Both the position numbers and the translations under genes were made by a program. The notes beneath the pieces are model-generated. The model did not search any database. It worked only from the letters and a program-made list of their open reading frames with translations, and was not told the origin of the DNA. A stretch of 64,000 nucleotides of DNA from Nocardioides sp. HDW12B (lineage in GTDB: Bacteria; Actinomycetota; Actinomycetes; Propionibacteriales; Nocardioidaceae): the NCBI RefSeq assembly GCF_011299595.1, contig NZ_CP049867.1, positions 4,128,139 to 4,192,138 of the forward strand, written 5' to 3'. This document shows positions 51,193 to 61,601 of the stretch, in pieces. Every line of letters begins with the position of its first letter. Position 1 is the first letter of the stretch.

Positions 51193-52731
51193 ATGGGTGG
51201 GGACCGCACGGACGTCCGCTGGGACGCCGCGACGAGTGACACGGTCGCGCGCGCGTCCCGGGCGACGGCGCCCGACGACGTGCTCGAGCCCACGCGCGCG
51301 GTGCCGACCGTGGCGGACCTCGACGACGTGACCGGTCACACCCGCGAGGTGCCGCCGACCGCGGCTCCCCAGCCCCCGGGCTCGGCGCCCCCGGCCCCGA
51401 CCGCCCGCCTCATCGACCGCGTGCCGGCCGCCCTCTTCGCCGCGGACACGTTCGCCCTCGTGATCGCCGCGTTCGCCGCCGGCATGACCTTCGTGCCGGC
51501 GATGGTCCACGTCGTGGTCACGCTCGCCGTGCTGGTCGGCCGCTCGCTGCACCGCCCGCGCCTGACGCTGTCGCTGGCTGACGACGCCCCGGCCCTGACC
51601 GGAGCGCTGGTCATCGGTCTGGCCGCCTCGTCGATGGTCAACGCGCTCGTCGGCGACATGGCCGAGTGGGACAACCTGTTCCTGGTCGGGGTCACCACCG
51701 TCACCGCCGTGCTGGGGCTCCGCGCGGTCGCCCACATGGTCATCCGCTACGCACGCCGCCACGGCTGGGCCAACCACCGCGCTCTCGTGGTGGGCACGGA
51801 CCCGCTGGCCCAGCGCCTCGCGGAGATGATGGAGCGCGACCCCGAGCTCGGTCTGCGCTTCGCCGGCTTCCTCGGGCCCTCCGGCACCGCCAGCCGGGAG
51901 ATGGTGGGTGACCTGGTGGGTCACGACGCCACCCAGCTGGCCCGCCTGTGCCGCCGCCAGGACATCTCGGTCGTCATCGTCACCACCGCGGGCCGCGACG
52001 ACGAGGTGCTGACCGGCATCCGCTGGTGGGGACCCAGCGGCGGCCCCACCGTCTACGTCGTCCCCAAGCTGCACGCGCTCATGCACTCGGCCTCGCCCGA
52101 CCGCATCCGCGACGTCGCGCTGTTCCGCGTCCGGCCCACGGCGGCCCACGTCCTCGCGTGGCGGGTGAAGTCGCTGGCCGACCGGATCTTCGCCGCCGTG
52201 ATGCTCGTGCTGGTCTCGCCGATCATGCTCCTGGTGGCGCTGGCGGTGCGGCTCGAGACCGGGCCGGACGTGCTGTTCCGCCAGACCCGCATCGGCCGCG
52301 GGGGCGAACCGTTCACGCTGCTCAAGTTCCGCTCGATGCGCCCGGTCAAGGAGGGCGACTCCGCCCGCCGCTGGTCGATCGCCGACTCGAGCCGTCTGGG
52401 TCCGGTGGGCCGCTTCATCCGCAAGGCCTCGCTCGACGAGTTGCCGCAGCTGTTCAACATCCTCCGCGGCGACATGAGCCTCGTCGGCCCGCGCCCGGAG
52501 CGACCCCACTTCGTCGACCAGTTCACCGACAAGTACGACGGCTACGAGCTGCGTCACCGCGTCCGCCCCGGCCTGACGGGGTGGGCGGCGGTCAACGGCC
52601 TGCGCGGCGACACCTCGATCGCGGAGCGGGCCCACTTCGACAACGTCTACATCGACAACTGGTCCCTGGGGTTCGACCTCAAGGTGCTGTCAATGACCGC
52701 GCTCGCGGTCGTGAAGGGAACGGGTGAGTGA
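51193..52731 (+). CDS. Polyprenyl-phosphate sugar-1-phosphate transferase, 512 aa
   Basis: A 75-residue acidic N-terminus, four membrane helices (AALFAADTFALVIAAFAAGMTFV onward), a central domain RALVVGTDPLAQRLAEMM and the C-terminal sugar transferase catalytic region from [84 protein letters not shown] and RHRVRPGLTGWAAVNGLRGDTS. It starts the polysaccharide operon and is the second such enzyme in the window. ATG at 51193 with GGGGAG upstream is preferred over a GTG at 51172. Confidence 0.92.
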   Translation: MGGDRTDVRWDAATSDTVARASRATAPDDVLEPTRAVPTVADLDDVTGHTREVPPTAAPQPPGSAPPAPTARLIDRVPAALFAADTFALVIAAFAAGMTFVPAMVHVVVTLAVLVGRSLHRPRLTLSLADDAPALTGALVIGLAASSMVNALVGDMAEWDNLFLVGVTTVTAVLGLRAVAHMVIRYARRHGWANHRALVVGTDPLAQRLAEMMERDPELGLRFAGFLGPSGTASREMVGDLVGHDATQLARLCRRQDISVVIVTTAGRDDEVLTGIRWWGPSGGPTVYVVPKLHALMHSASPDRIRDVALFRVRPTAAHVLAWRVKSLADRIFAAVMLVLVSPIMLLVALAVRLETGPDVLFRQTRIGRGGEPFTLLKFRSMRPVKEGDSARRWSIADSSRLGPVGRFIRKASLDELPQLFNILRGDMSLVGPRPERPHFVDQFTDKYDGYELRHRVRPGLTGWAAVNGLRGDTSIAERAHFDNVYIDNWSLGFDLKVLSMTALAVVKGTGE

Positions 52732-53726
52732 GCACCACCGAACGCCCCCGCGTCACCGTGGTCATCCCGGCGCGCAACGAGGAGGCCTCGCTCGACGCCT
52801 GCCTGCGCTCGATCCGGTCGCAGACCGAGCAGAGCCTGCAGATCCTCGTCGTCGACGGTGACTCCGACGACGGCACCGCCGACCTGGTCCGCCGCCACAT
52901 CGCCGAGGACGACCGGGTCGAGCTGCTGCACAACCCGCAGCGCACGGTCCCCTACTCCCTCAACGTCGCGCTGCGCGCCGCCACCGCGGAGAACCTCGTG
53001 CGCGTCGACGCGCACGCCGCCGTGCCGCCCGACTACGTGGCCCGCGCCGCCGAGCTGCTCGAGACCCGCCGCTGGGGCGGCGTCGGCGGCGTCAAGCGGG
53101 GCGTGGGCCGCACCCGCGCCGGCAAGGCGATCGCGGCCGCGATGGCCTCACGCTTCGGCGTCGGCGGGTCGGTCTACCACTACGGCACCGAGCCGCAGGA
53201 GGTCGACCACGTCCCCTTCGGCGCCTACCCGGTCGCGCTCGCACGCGAGGTCGGTGGCTGGGGCGAGCAGTTCACCGTCAACCAGGACTTCGAGTTCGAC
53301 CAGCGCATCCGCCAGTCGGGCAACCCGATTCTGTTCGACCCGTCCCTGGTCATCGACTGGGAGTGCCGCCAGCACATCGGCGACCTCTTCAAGCAGTACC
53401 GCCGCTACGGCAAGGGCAAGGTCAAGGTCGCGCTGACCCATCCCGGCTCGGTCCGGCTCCGGCACCTGGCGGCCCCGGCGCTGGTCGCCTCCGCCGCCGT
53501 CGGCGCCGCGGTCCTCGTCACGGGTGCCGTCGACAGGAAGTGGGTCGCGCTCGCCGCGGCGCCGTACCCGACGGCGTTGCTCGCCGCCTCGCTGCTGACC
53601 GCCTCCGAGGTCGAGGACCCCGCGGCCCGGCCCTACCTCCCCGCCGCCTTCGCCGCCATGCACGTCGGCTGGGGCCTCGGGTTCTGGGAGGGTGTCCGCG
53701 ACGCCGTGAGCCGTCGCGACACATGA
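52728..53726 (+). CDS. Glycosyltransferase family 2, 332 aa
   Basis: The GT-A fold opens RVTVVIPARNEEASLDACLRSI with the nucleotide-sugar site ILVVDGDSDDGT and LVRVDAHAAVPPDYVARAAELL; NQDFEFDQRIRQSG contributes the catalytic region. C-terminal hydrophobic segments (VASAAVGAAVLVTGAV, APYPTALLAASLLTA) suggest membrane association. Part of the surface-polysaccharide operon; GTG start overlaps the previous stop by four bases. Sugar donor not predictable. Confidence 0.9.
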   Translation: MSTTERPRVTVVIPARNEEASLDACLRSIRSQTEQSLQILVVDGDSDDGTADLVRRHIAEDDRVELLHNPQRTVPYSLNVALRAATAENLVRVDAHAAVPPDYVARAAELLETRRWGGVGGVKRGVGRTRAGKAIAAAMASRFGVGGSVYHYGTEPQEVDHVPFGAYPVALAREVGGWGEQFTVNQDFEFDQRIRQSGNPILFDPSLVIDWECRQHIGDLFKQYRRYGKGKVKVALTHPGSVRLRHLAAPALVASAAVGAAVLVTGAVDRKWVALAAAPYPTALLAASLLTASEVEDPAARPYLPAAFAAMHVGWGLGFWEGVRDAVSRRDT

Positions 53727-55528
53727 GCGGGTTCGTCGGCGTCGTCGCGACCACCCCCGCCGCCCGGGACGACCGCGACCTCGTCGCCCGCCACCTCGCG
53801 GGCCTGTCGGCCGCCTTCGCCCGACTGCGCGGCACCACGCCCGCGCCGCTGGCCGACGCACCTGACCCCGCCGGCCGTCCCGGACCGGCGTTCGCCGCTG
53901 TCGGCGGCGACCCGGCCGTCGGTGGCGGCCTGGTCGCCGACGAGCGGGGCTGGACCCTGGTCCACGGCGCCTGCCACCCCGCCGCGTCCGAGCGGCCCCA
54001 CCCGGTCACGGCCGAGACGATCACCGTCCTCGACGGTCAGTGCTCGGTCGTCTCCCACGACGCCCGCCGCGGCTCGACGCTGATCGCCACCGACCGCTTC
54101 GCCGCCGCGCCCGTCCACGTCGCCGAGCAGGACGGCCTGCTGCTCGTCGCCTCCTCCGCCCTGGTGCTCGCAGCCCACCTCCGCCCTGCCGTCGACCCGG
54201 AGACGGCCGGGGCCTTCCTCGTCGCCGGCTACCAGTTCGGCGCCCGCACCCACTGGCGCGGCGTACGACGACTGGAGCCGGGCACCGCGCTCACCGTCGA
54301 CGAGCGCGGGGTCACCGCACACACCTGGTGGCGACCCACCGTCGACCGCGACGTCGAGGCGCTGTCCCTCGACGACGCCACCGACCACCTGCTCGAGGTC
54401 GCGACCCGCACCTACCGCGAGCGGCTGGCGGGCCAGAAGACCTGGATCGACCTGACCGGCGGCTACGACTCACGCCTCATGGCGCTGCTGCTCGAGCGCG
54501 CCGGCGTGCCCTTCGTCGGCAACACCCGCATGACCTCGATCGGCTCCGACGTCGAGCTCGCACAGGAGCTGTCGCGCCTCAAGCGCTGGGACTGGGAGGC
54601 CAAGCCGCTGCCCGAGGACTGGGCGTCGCGCGTCCCCGGGGAGCTCGACCGGACGCTCGCGGCCGGGGACGCCCGCCTCGAGGTGCTCCAGCTCGCCCGG
54701 GTCGCGGGCATCCGCCGCGACATGGCCACGAGCATCCCGCGGCTGCTCAGCGCCGGCGGCGGCGAGCACCTGCAGTACTACGCCTGGTCCACCGAGATCC
54801 TCACGCCCTGGCGCCGCGAGCCCGACCTCGGCCGCTGGGTCGACATGATCGGCCTGAAGCCGTCTGGCCCCGAGGTCGTCGCCGGGGGTGTGCGGGCAGC
54901 CACCCGCCGTCGCCTCGTCGCCGACCTCGAGATGGTCTCCGGCGCCCACGCCGGTGAGCCGTCCTCGCGCCGCCTCGACGCGGTCTACGCGGCCAAGTCC
55001 GCCGCGCACTTCGGCGCCTACCGGGCTGCCGACGACCTCGACGTCACCGCGCAGCTGCCGTTCTACCTCGAGCCGGTCTTCAGCGCGGCCTTCTCGGTGC
55101 CGCGGCGTCACCGCGGCGGCTTCCGGCTCATGCGCCGCATGATGGAGCGCCTCGACCCGGTCGCCGCCGCCCTCGAGACCACCCGCGGCGGCCCCGCGCT
55201 GCCGATGCGTCCGAGCACGGCCGGCCGCTACCTGCCCTACTACCGCCTCCTCGGCCGCAAGGGGCTCAACAAGGTCTCCGGCCAGGTCGTCGGCCGCCCG
55301 CTGATGCCGCTGCCGCAGACCTACGGCTGGGACGAGTCCGGGTCCGTACGCGCTGCCGTCGCCCACCTCGTCGAGCGCGGCACCCTCGACTGGGACCGCC
55401 TGCGGACCCGCTCGCTGCTGAGCGAGGCCGGCGTCGAGCGGCTGCGCGGCTTCCAGGCGTCCTCGGCCACCCTCGGTCGGGTCCTCACCCTCGAGCTCGC
55501 CCTCGAGGCGACGGGGACCTCGCTGTGA
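53723..55528 (+). CDS. Asparagine-synthetase-like protein lacking the N-terminal Cys, 601 aa
   Basis: The N-terminal 200 residues have the shape of a class II glutamine amidotransferase (TLIATDRFAAAPVHVAEQDGLLLVASSALVLAAHL), but the sequence begins MSGF, without the Cys2 nucleophile, so it cannot hydrolyse glutamine in the usual way. Residues 230-450 form the synthetase domain with the PP-loop LTGGYDSR (244-251) in place of SGGxDS. C-terminal residues include YLPYYRLLGRKGLNKVSGQVVGRPL. Such proteins appear in polysaccharide loci and could amidate or ligate amino groups. ATG start overlaps the previous stop. Confidence 0.82.
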   Translation: MSGFVGVVATTPAARDDRDLVARHLAGLSAAFARLRGTTPAPLADAPDPAGRPGPAFAAVGGDPAVGGGLVADERGWTLVHGACHPAASERPHPVTAETITVLDGQCSVVSHDARRGSTLIATDRFAAAPVHVAEQDGLLLVASSALVLAAHLRPAVDPETAGAFLVAGYQFGARTHWRGVRRLEPGTALTVDERGVTAHTWWRPTVDRDVEALSLDDATDHLLEVATRTYRERLAGQKTWIDLTGGYDSRLMALLLERAGVPFVGNTRMTSIGSDVELAQELSRLKRWDWEAKPLPEDWASRVPGELDRTLAAGDARLEVLQLARVAGIRRDMATSIPRLLSAGGGEHLQYYAWSTEILTPWRREPDLGRWVDMIGLKPSGPEVVAGGVRAATRRRLVADLEMVSGAHAGEPSSRRLDAVYAAKSAAHFGAYRAADDLDVTAQLPFYLEPVFSAAFSVPRRHRGGFRLMRRMMERLDPVAAALETTRGGPALPMRPSTAGRYLPYYRLLGRKGLNKVSGQVVGRPLMPLPQTYGWDESGSVRAAVAHLVERGTLDWDRLRTRSLLSEAGVERLRGFQASSATLGRVLTLELALEATGTSL

Positions 55529-57063
55529 ACGCCGCCGAGCGGACCGACGCCCCTGCCGCCGACGAGCACCCCTCCGGCGGGCCGGGCGGGTCCGACGGCT
55601 CCGGCGGGTCCGGCGGCTCAGACGGCTCCGGCGGACCGAACCTGGGGTCCGTCGCGCGCCGCGGCTTCCTCTGGCAGGGCCTCGCCTTCGGCCTCGCCAA
55701 GGGCACCATGCTGCTCACCACGATCGTCGCGGCGCGGGTGCTCGGCCCCGACGACTTCGGCTTCGTCTCCCTGGCGATCGTGCTGGTGCTGGCCGTGTGC
55801 GTGGTGGCCGACGCCGGCGCCAGCCAGGCGCTGGTCTACCTCGACGCGGCGCGCGAACGCTTCGCCCCGGCTCTGCTCGTCGCGCTCGCCAGCTCGACGG
55901 TCCTGGCCCTGGCGTGGGCGGCGCTGTCGCCGGTGGTGGCCGACCAGCTCGGACGTCCCGACGACGCGCTGATGGTCGGCACGCTCGCGTTCGTCATCGT
56001 GCTCACCGCCCTGGGTCAGTCGCCCGACGCACTGCTGCGCAAGGAGCTGAAGTTCTCCCGGCGCCTGCCCGCCGAGATGGCCCGCGGGCTGACCCGCGCC
56101 GGCGTCGCCGTCGGGCTCGTGTTGGCGGGGGTCGGCCCCTGGGCCCTGGTGTGGGGCGAGGTCGCGGGCGCCGCGACGTACGCCGTGACCTCGTGGCTCA
56201 TGGCCCGCCCGCGGCTGGGACCGCCGCGCACCTGGCTCGCGCGCGACGAGCGCCGCGCGGTGCTCGGCTTCGGGCTGCCGGTGGCCCTCAACGGGGCGCT
56301 CGCCACGGCCGTCATCAACGTCGACTACGTCGTGGTCGGCTGGCTGCTCGGCACCACCGCGGTCGGCATCTACCTCGTCGGCTTCCGGATCCCCGAGCTG
56401 CTCGTCAACAGCGTGTTCCAGGTCTTCTCCCAGGTCACCTACCCCGTCTACACACGCCTCAACGGCGACCGCGAGCGCCTCGGCCGCGCCTACCTGCTGG
56501 CGCTGCGGGTCCAGTCCCTGTGGGGCCTCAGCGTCGGCACCACCGTCGCGGTGCTCTCGCCGGTGCTGGTGCCGGTCCTCTTCGGCGAGCAGTACGCCGA
56601 CTCCGTCACCGTCATGCAGGCGATCGCCGCCTACGTGGTGCTGGGATCGCTGTCGACCGGCGTGACCGACCTGTTCAAGGCGGTCGGCAAGCCGCACTAC
56701 GGCGCCATGCTCCAGGCCGCCCGGCTCGTCGTGCTCGTCCCGACGCTCGTCGTGGCCACGCAGTGGGGCTTGACCGCGGTCGCGGTGGCGGTCGCCCTCG
56801 TCGCCCTCGTCTTCGTCGTCGTCGTGCAACGGCTGGCCTGCCGCCTGCTCGGCCTGCGTTGGTCGGCGCTGGCCGCCACCCTGCGCGTTCCGGTCCTGGC
56901 CGCGGTGGCCGCCGGCGTGGTCGGTTCGCTGGCCATGGTCGGTCTGGCGGGCGCACCAGGCGCGGTGACCATGGTGCTGGCCGGCGCCGCCGCCGGGCTC
57001 GCGACGATCGGTGTGGTGCTGGTGACCGACCGGACCCTGGTGTCGCGGGTGGTGCGCGGATGA
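55525..57063 (+). CDS. Oligosaccharide flippase (Wzx/MOP type), 512 aa
   Basis: A Gly/Ser/Pro-rich N-terminus with GGPGGSDGSGGSGGSDGSGG (residues 14-33) precedes about twelve to fourteen hydrophobic segments: GFLWQGLAFGLAKGTMLLTTIVAARVLGPDDFGFVSLAIVLV, ALGQSPDALLRKELKFSRR, VDYVVVGWLLGTTAVGIYLVGFRIPELLVNSVFQVF. This matches the polysaccharide-transport MOP superfamily that flips lipid-linked repeat units. GTG start overlaps the previous stop by four bases. Confidence 0.92.
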   Translation: MNAAERTDAPAADEHPSGGPGGSDGSGGSGGSDGSGGPNLGSVARRGFLWQGLAFGLAKGTMLLTTIVAARVLGPDDFGFVSLAIVLVLAVCVVADAGASQALVYLDAARERFAPALLVALASSTVLALAWAALSPVVADQLGRPDDALMVGTLAFVIVLTALGQSPDALLRKELKFSRRLPAEMARGLTRAGVAVGLVLAGVGPWALVWGEVAGAATYAVTSWLMARPRLGPPRTWLARDERRAVLGFGLPVALNGALATAVINVDYVVVGWLLGTTAVGIYLVGFRIPELLVNSVFQVFSQVTYPVYTRLNGDRERLGRAYLLALRVQSLWGLSVGTTVAVLSPVLVPVLFGEQYADSVTVMQAIAAYVVLGSLSTGVTDLFKAVGKPHYGAMLQAARLVVLVPTLVVATQWGLTAVAVAVALVALVFVVVVQRLACRLLGLRWSALAATLRVPVLAAVAAGVVGSLAMVGLAGAPGAVTMVLAGAAAGLATIGVVLVTDRTLVSRVVRG

Positions 57064-58139
57064 CCGGCCCCCCGCGTCGCCTGAAGGTCCTCGTCGTCGA
57101 CGGCTCGCTCGGTCAGACGCACACCGCGCTCAGCACCGTGCGCGCCCTCGGCGCGGCCGGCCACCACGTCGACCTCGCCCACGCGGGGCCGTGGACGGTG
57201 GCCGCAAGGTCGCGTCACGTCCGCGAGCGCTTCGCCGTGCCCGGGGCCGACGACCCCGGCTTCGCCGTCGCCGTGCGGGCGCTGCTCGCCACCGGCTACG
57301 AGGCGTGCTTCCCCACCAGCGACGCCGCGCTGGTGGAGCTCGACTGGGCCGGGGCCGGTCTCGTGGACAAGCGCGAGGTGCAACGACGCTGGGAGACGGT
57401 CGGAGCGCGCCAGCCGCGCAGCTGGCAGTTCGACGACGGGCCGCAGATGCTCGCCTCCGCCGACGCCCTGGAGTTCCCGCTGGCGGTGAAGTCCGCGGCC
57501 AAGGTCGGCGAGGGCGCCCCGGCGGTGTGGCGGGCCGACGGCCCCGCCGACCTCGAGCCGCTGCGCGCGGTCACCATCCCGGTGTACGCCGAGGAGTGGC
57601 TGGCCGGCGAGCAGTCCGCCCTGTGCGGCGTCCTGCACCAGGGCCGGCTCGTCGCCGCCGTGCACCAGCGCTACCTGCGCACCTGGCCCAACGAGGTTGG
57701 CGACGCCAGCGCGGCGGTGACCACCGCGCCCGACCTCGACCTCGAGGCCGAGGTGACCGGCGCGCTCGACGGCTACGACGGCGTCTTCCAGGTCGAGCTG
57801 CTCGGCGGCGTCGTCCACGACGTGAACCCGCGCGTCTACGGCTCGATCAGCCTGGCCACCCACGCGGGCGTGAACCTGCCCGACCTCGCCGCCCGCCTCG
57901 ACGCCGGCGAGGCCCCACCGGCCGCGACCCTGCGTGCGCCGGCCGGCGTCCGCCACCGGTGGGTCGAGGGCGACCTGCGCCACGTCGCGGCCGGGCTGCG
58001 TGCCGGCGACCTGTCGGCGCGCCAGGCGGCCGCGATCCTGCGCCCCGGCCGTGGCACGGTCCACCCCGACCTTCACTGGCGCGACCCGCGCCCCACCCTG
58101 GCCCGCCTGCGCTACGCCTCGCGACGGGTCAGGCCATGA
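57060..58139 (+). CDS. ATP-grasp-like ligase, first copy, 359 aa
   Basis: The N-terminus VLVVDGSLGQTHTALSTVRALGAAGHHV is a pre-ATP-grasp domain; CFPTSDAALVELDW, FPLAVKSAAKVGEG, VYAEEWLAGEQSAL, FQVELLGGVVHDVNPRVYGS and HAGVNLPDLAARLD follow, with the NPR metal/ATP-binding motif of ATP-grasp enzymes. These proteins activate a carboxylate with ATP for attack by an amine or thiol. Substrate unknown. It is paralogous to the next gene, and both are in the polysaccharide operon. ATG overlaps the previous stop. Confidence 0.8.
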   Translation: MTGPPRRLKVLVVDGSLGQTHTALSTVRALGAAGHHVDLAHAGPWTVAARSRHVRERFAVPGADDPGFAVAVRALLATGYEACFPTSDAALVELDWAGAGLVDKREVQRRWETVGARQPRSWQFDDGPQMLASADALEFPLAVKSAAKVGEGAPAVWRADGPADLEPLRAVTIPVYAEEWLAGEQSALCGVLHQGRLVAAVHQRYLRTWPNEVGDASAAVTTAPDLDLEAEVTGALDGYDGVFQVELLGGVVHDVNPRVYGSISLATHAGVNLPDLAARLDAGEAPPAATLRAPAGVRHRWVEGDLRHVAAGLRAGDLSARQAAAILRPGRGTVHPDLHWRDPRPTLARLRYASRRVRP

Positions 58140-59269
58140 CCAGCCTCGGGGGAGAGACGGCGAGCACCGCCCGTCCCGGTGCCCGCCGCCGCGTGCTCGT
58201 GCTCGACGGGTCGGCCGACGGCCAGTCCCACGGCCCGCTCGGTGCGGTCCGCGCGCTCTCGCTCGCCGGTCACGAGGTCCACCTCGCGCACGCCGCACCG
58301 GGGTCGGTCGCCGCGCGCTCGCGTCACGTCGCCCAGCGGCACCGCATCCCGTCGACCGAGAGCCCCCGGTTCGTCGCCGCGGTGCGCGACCTCCTGGCAC
58401 CCGGGGACTTCGCGGCCTGCTTCCCGACCAGCGACGCCGCTCTGGTGGCGCTCGACTGGCCCGGGGCCGCGCTGGTGAACAAGGCGTGGCTGCGTGACCG
58501 GCTCGCCGCGGTCGGCACACCGGCACCCGAGTCGCGCGAGCTCGGCTCGGGCGCCGACCTGCTCGCTGTCGCGGACTCGTTGACCTTCCCGCTGGCCGTC
58601 AAGCCCGCGGTGAACGGCGGGGCGGGCAGCTTCGACGCGTTCCGCGCCGACGGCGTCGCCGACCTGAAGGGGCTCGAGCACTACGACGCCGGCATCGTGG
58701 TGGAGCGGTGGATCGACGGCGTGCAGCGCGCGGTCACCGGGATCGTCCACCAGGGCCGGCTGCTCGCGGTGACCCACCAGCGTTACGAGCGCACCTGGCC
58801 GGTCGAGTGCGGTGTGGCGTGCGCGGCCGTGACCGAGGAGCCCGACCCGGAGGTCGAGCGCGAGGTCGTGGCGCTGCTCGACGGCTACGACGGCCTGTTC
58901 CAGTGCCAGCACATCGAGGGCCACGTCCACGACGTCAACCCCCGCGTCTTCGGCTCGCTGCTGCTCTCGCAGCGCGCCGGCGTCAACCTGCCCGACCTCG
59001 CGGTCCGCCTCGCCGTCGGCGGTCCCGAGGCCGTCGCGCCGGCGGAGGAGCCGGTCCGCGCCGCGGTCGGGGTCCGCTACCGCTGGGTCGAGGGCGACCT
59101 GAAGAACCTGCGCACCACCCTCCGCGACCCCGAGGTCGGCACCCGCGACGTGCTGCGCCGGCTGCGCCCGCGTCGCGGCACGGTGCACTCCGACGTCTGG
59201 ATCAGCGACCCGGCGCCGAGCCTGGCCCGGGTCCGTCACGTCGTCGGTCGCCTCCGGGGGGCGCGATGA
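58136..59269 (+). CDS. ATP-grasp-like ligase, second copy, 377 aa
   Basis: Same architecture as the upstream paralogue: VLVLDGSADGQSHGPLGAVRALSLAGHEV, CFPTSDAALVALDW, FPLAVKPAVNGGAGSFDAF, IVVERWIDGVQRAV, FQCQHIEGHVHDVNPRVFGS and RAGVNLPDLAVRL. The differences at the lysine region (KPAVNGGAG against KSAAKVGEG) suggest distinct substrates or one less active copy. ATG overlaps the previous stop. Confidence 0.8.
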   Translation: MTSLGGETASTARPGARRRVLVLDGSADGQSHGPLGAVRALSLAGHEVHLAHAAPGSVAARSRHVAQRHRIPSTESPRFVAAVRDLLAPGDFAACFPTSDAALVALDWPGAALVNKAWLRDRLAAVGTPAPESRELGSGADLLAVADSLTFPLAVKPAVNGGAGSFDAFRADGVADLKGLEHYDAGIVVERWIDGVQRAVTGIVHQGRLLAVTHQRYERTWPVECGVACAAVTEEPDPEVEREVVALLDGYDGLFQCQHIEGHVHDVNPRVFGSLLLSQRAGVNLPDLAVRLAVGGPEAVAPAEEPVRAAVGVRYRWVEGDLKNLRTTLRDPEVGTRDVLRRLRPRRGTVHSDVWISDPAPSLARVRHVVGRLRGAR

Positions 59270-60473
59270 CCCCGCCGACCCCGCCCACGACCGAGCAGGT
59301 GCGCGACCGCGAGACGACGTACGCCGAGGCGGCGCGCGTGCTCGCCGGCCACCTCCGCCCCGACGGGCTCCGGGTCTCGCCGCTCGGGCCGTCGTGGTCC
59401 TCCGACGTCGACGCCTACGTGCACACGATGCCCGACCCGGCCGTGCTGCGGCACGTGGGCTGGCTGCCCCTCGACGGGCTGCTCGCCCGGCTGGGCCGTC
59501 CCGCGTCCGGTCAGTGGGCGGTCGTCGCCGACGGTCGGGTGGTGGGTCGCGTCGACCTCGCCGACACCGAGCGTCCCGACCCCGTCGCGCACCTGCTGGA
59601 GCGGTGCCGCCGCGAGGGCGCCGGTCCACGGCAGCGGGCCGAGGCGGAGCAGCTGCGCGTCGACGGCCACCAGGTGCCCGACCCCCTGCCCGACCGCGAG
59701 CCCTGGCGCGTGGCGCGCTCCGGTGTGGGGCGGCTGCTGCGCCCGGCCCGGTCCGCCGTCCGCCCCCGCCTCGTGGTGGGGCTCTCCGGCGTCGACGGCT
59801 CCGGCAAGTCGACGCTGTCGGCGGAGCTCCTCGGGGCCCTGGACCGGCTGGGGCTGCCGCACGGCCGGGTCTGGGTCCGTCCCGGCATGGTCTCCCCGCT
59901 GGTCGACCGCGCCGTACGCCTGGTCAAGCGCGCCACCGGCTCCAGCACCAAGCCCGGCCTGCACGCCGCCGCCCGTGGCCGGGCCTCGCGGCTGGCCTCG
60001 CGTCGAGGGCTGCTCGGCCGGGTGTGGGTCGGGGTCGTGGTCGCCGAGTTCGCCCTCGCGGTCCGGCGCCGCTACCTCGCGTCCGAGGGCGTCGTGGTCT
60101 TCGACCGCCACCGCCGCGACGCGGAGGTGACGCTTCGGCTGTTCTACGACCTCGAGGCGAGCGACCCCGCCGTCCGCCTCGCACGGCGGGCGCTGCCCGA
60201 CGCCGCCGTCGACGTCCACCTCCAGGTCGCGCCCGAGGTCTCGCTGGCCCGCAAGCAGGAGGAGATCGTCGGGTCGTGGGCGGTGGAGCACCAGGTCGCG
60301 ATGTACGACGAGCTGCTGGCCGCTCCTCGTCGCCGGCGTGACCGGGGTGCGGGGGAGGGGCCGGTGGTGCTCGACGCCACCCGGACCCCGGAGGAGATCG
60401 CGCTGCAGGTCCTCACGGTGCTGGTCGACCCCGATGCCTCGCCGCCCGCCCAGCACGCCCGGGACGTGGCCTC

Positions 60474-60477
<4 letters not shown>
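59266..60477 (+). CDS. Fusion of nucleotidyltransferase-like and thymidylate-kinase-like domains, 403 aa
   Basis: Residues 1-160 (LRVSPLGPSWSSDVDAYVHTMPD, GWLPLDGLLARLGRPASGQWAVVADGRVVGRVDLADTERPDPVAHLL) have the G-x-S-W-x-S-D-V-D pattern of small nucleotidyltransferase-fold domains. Residues 168-400 are a P-loop kinase with Walker A GVDGSGKST (175-183), FDRHRRDAEVTLRLFYD and HLQVAPEVSLARKQEEIVGS, resembling thymidylate kinase. It probably phosphorylates a small molecule used by the neighbours; the substrate is unknown. Overlaps both neighbours by four bases. Confidence 0.78.

Positions 60478-61597
<1,120 letters not shown>

Positions 61598-61601
<4 letters not shown>

Noticed and set aside
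49300..52635. Long minus-strand frame opposite the lyase-like and sugar transferase genes
   Set aside because: It is an antisense shadow with Arg/His/Asp-rich composition and no domain; the plus-strand genes have recognised motifs.
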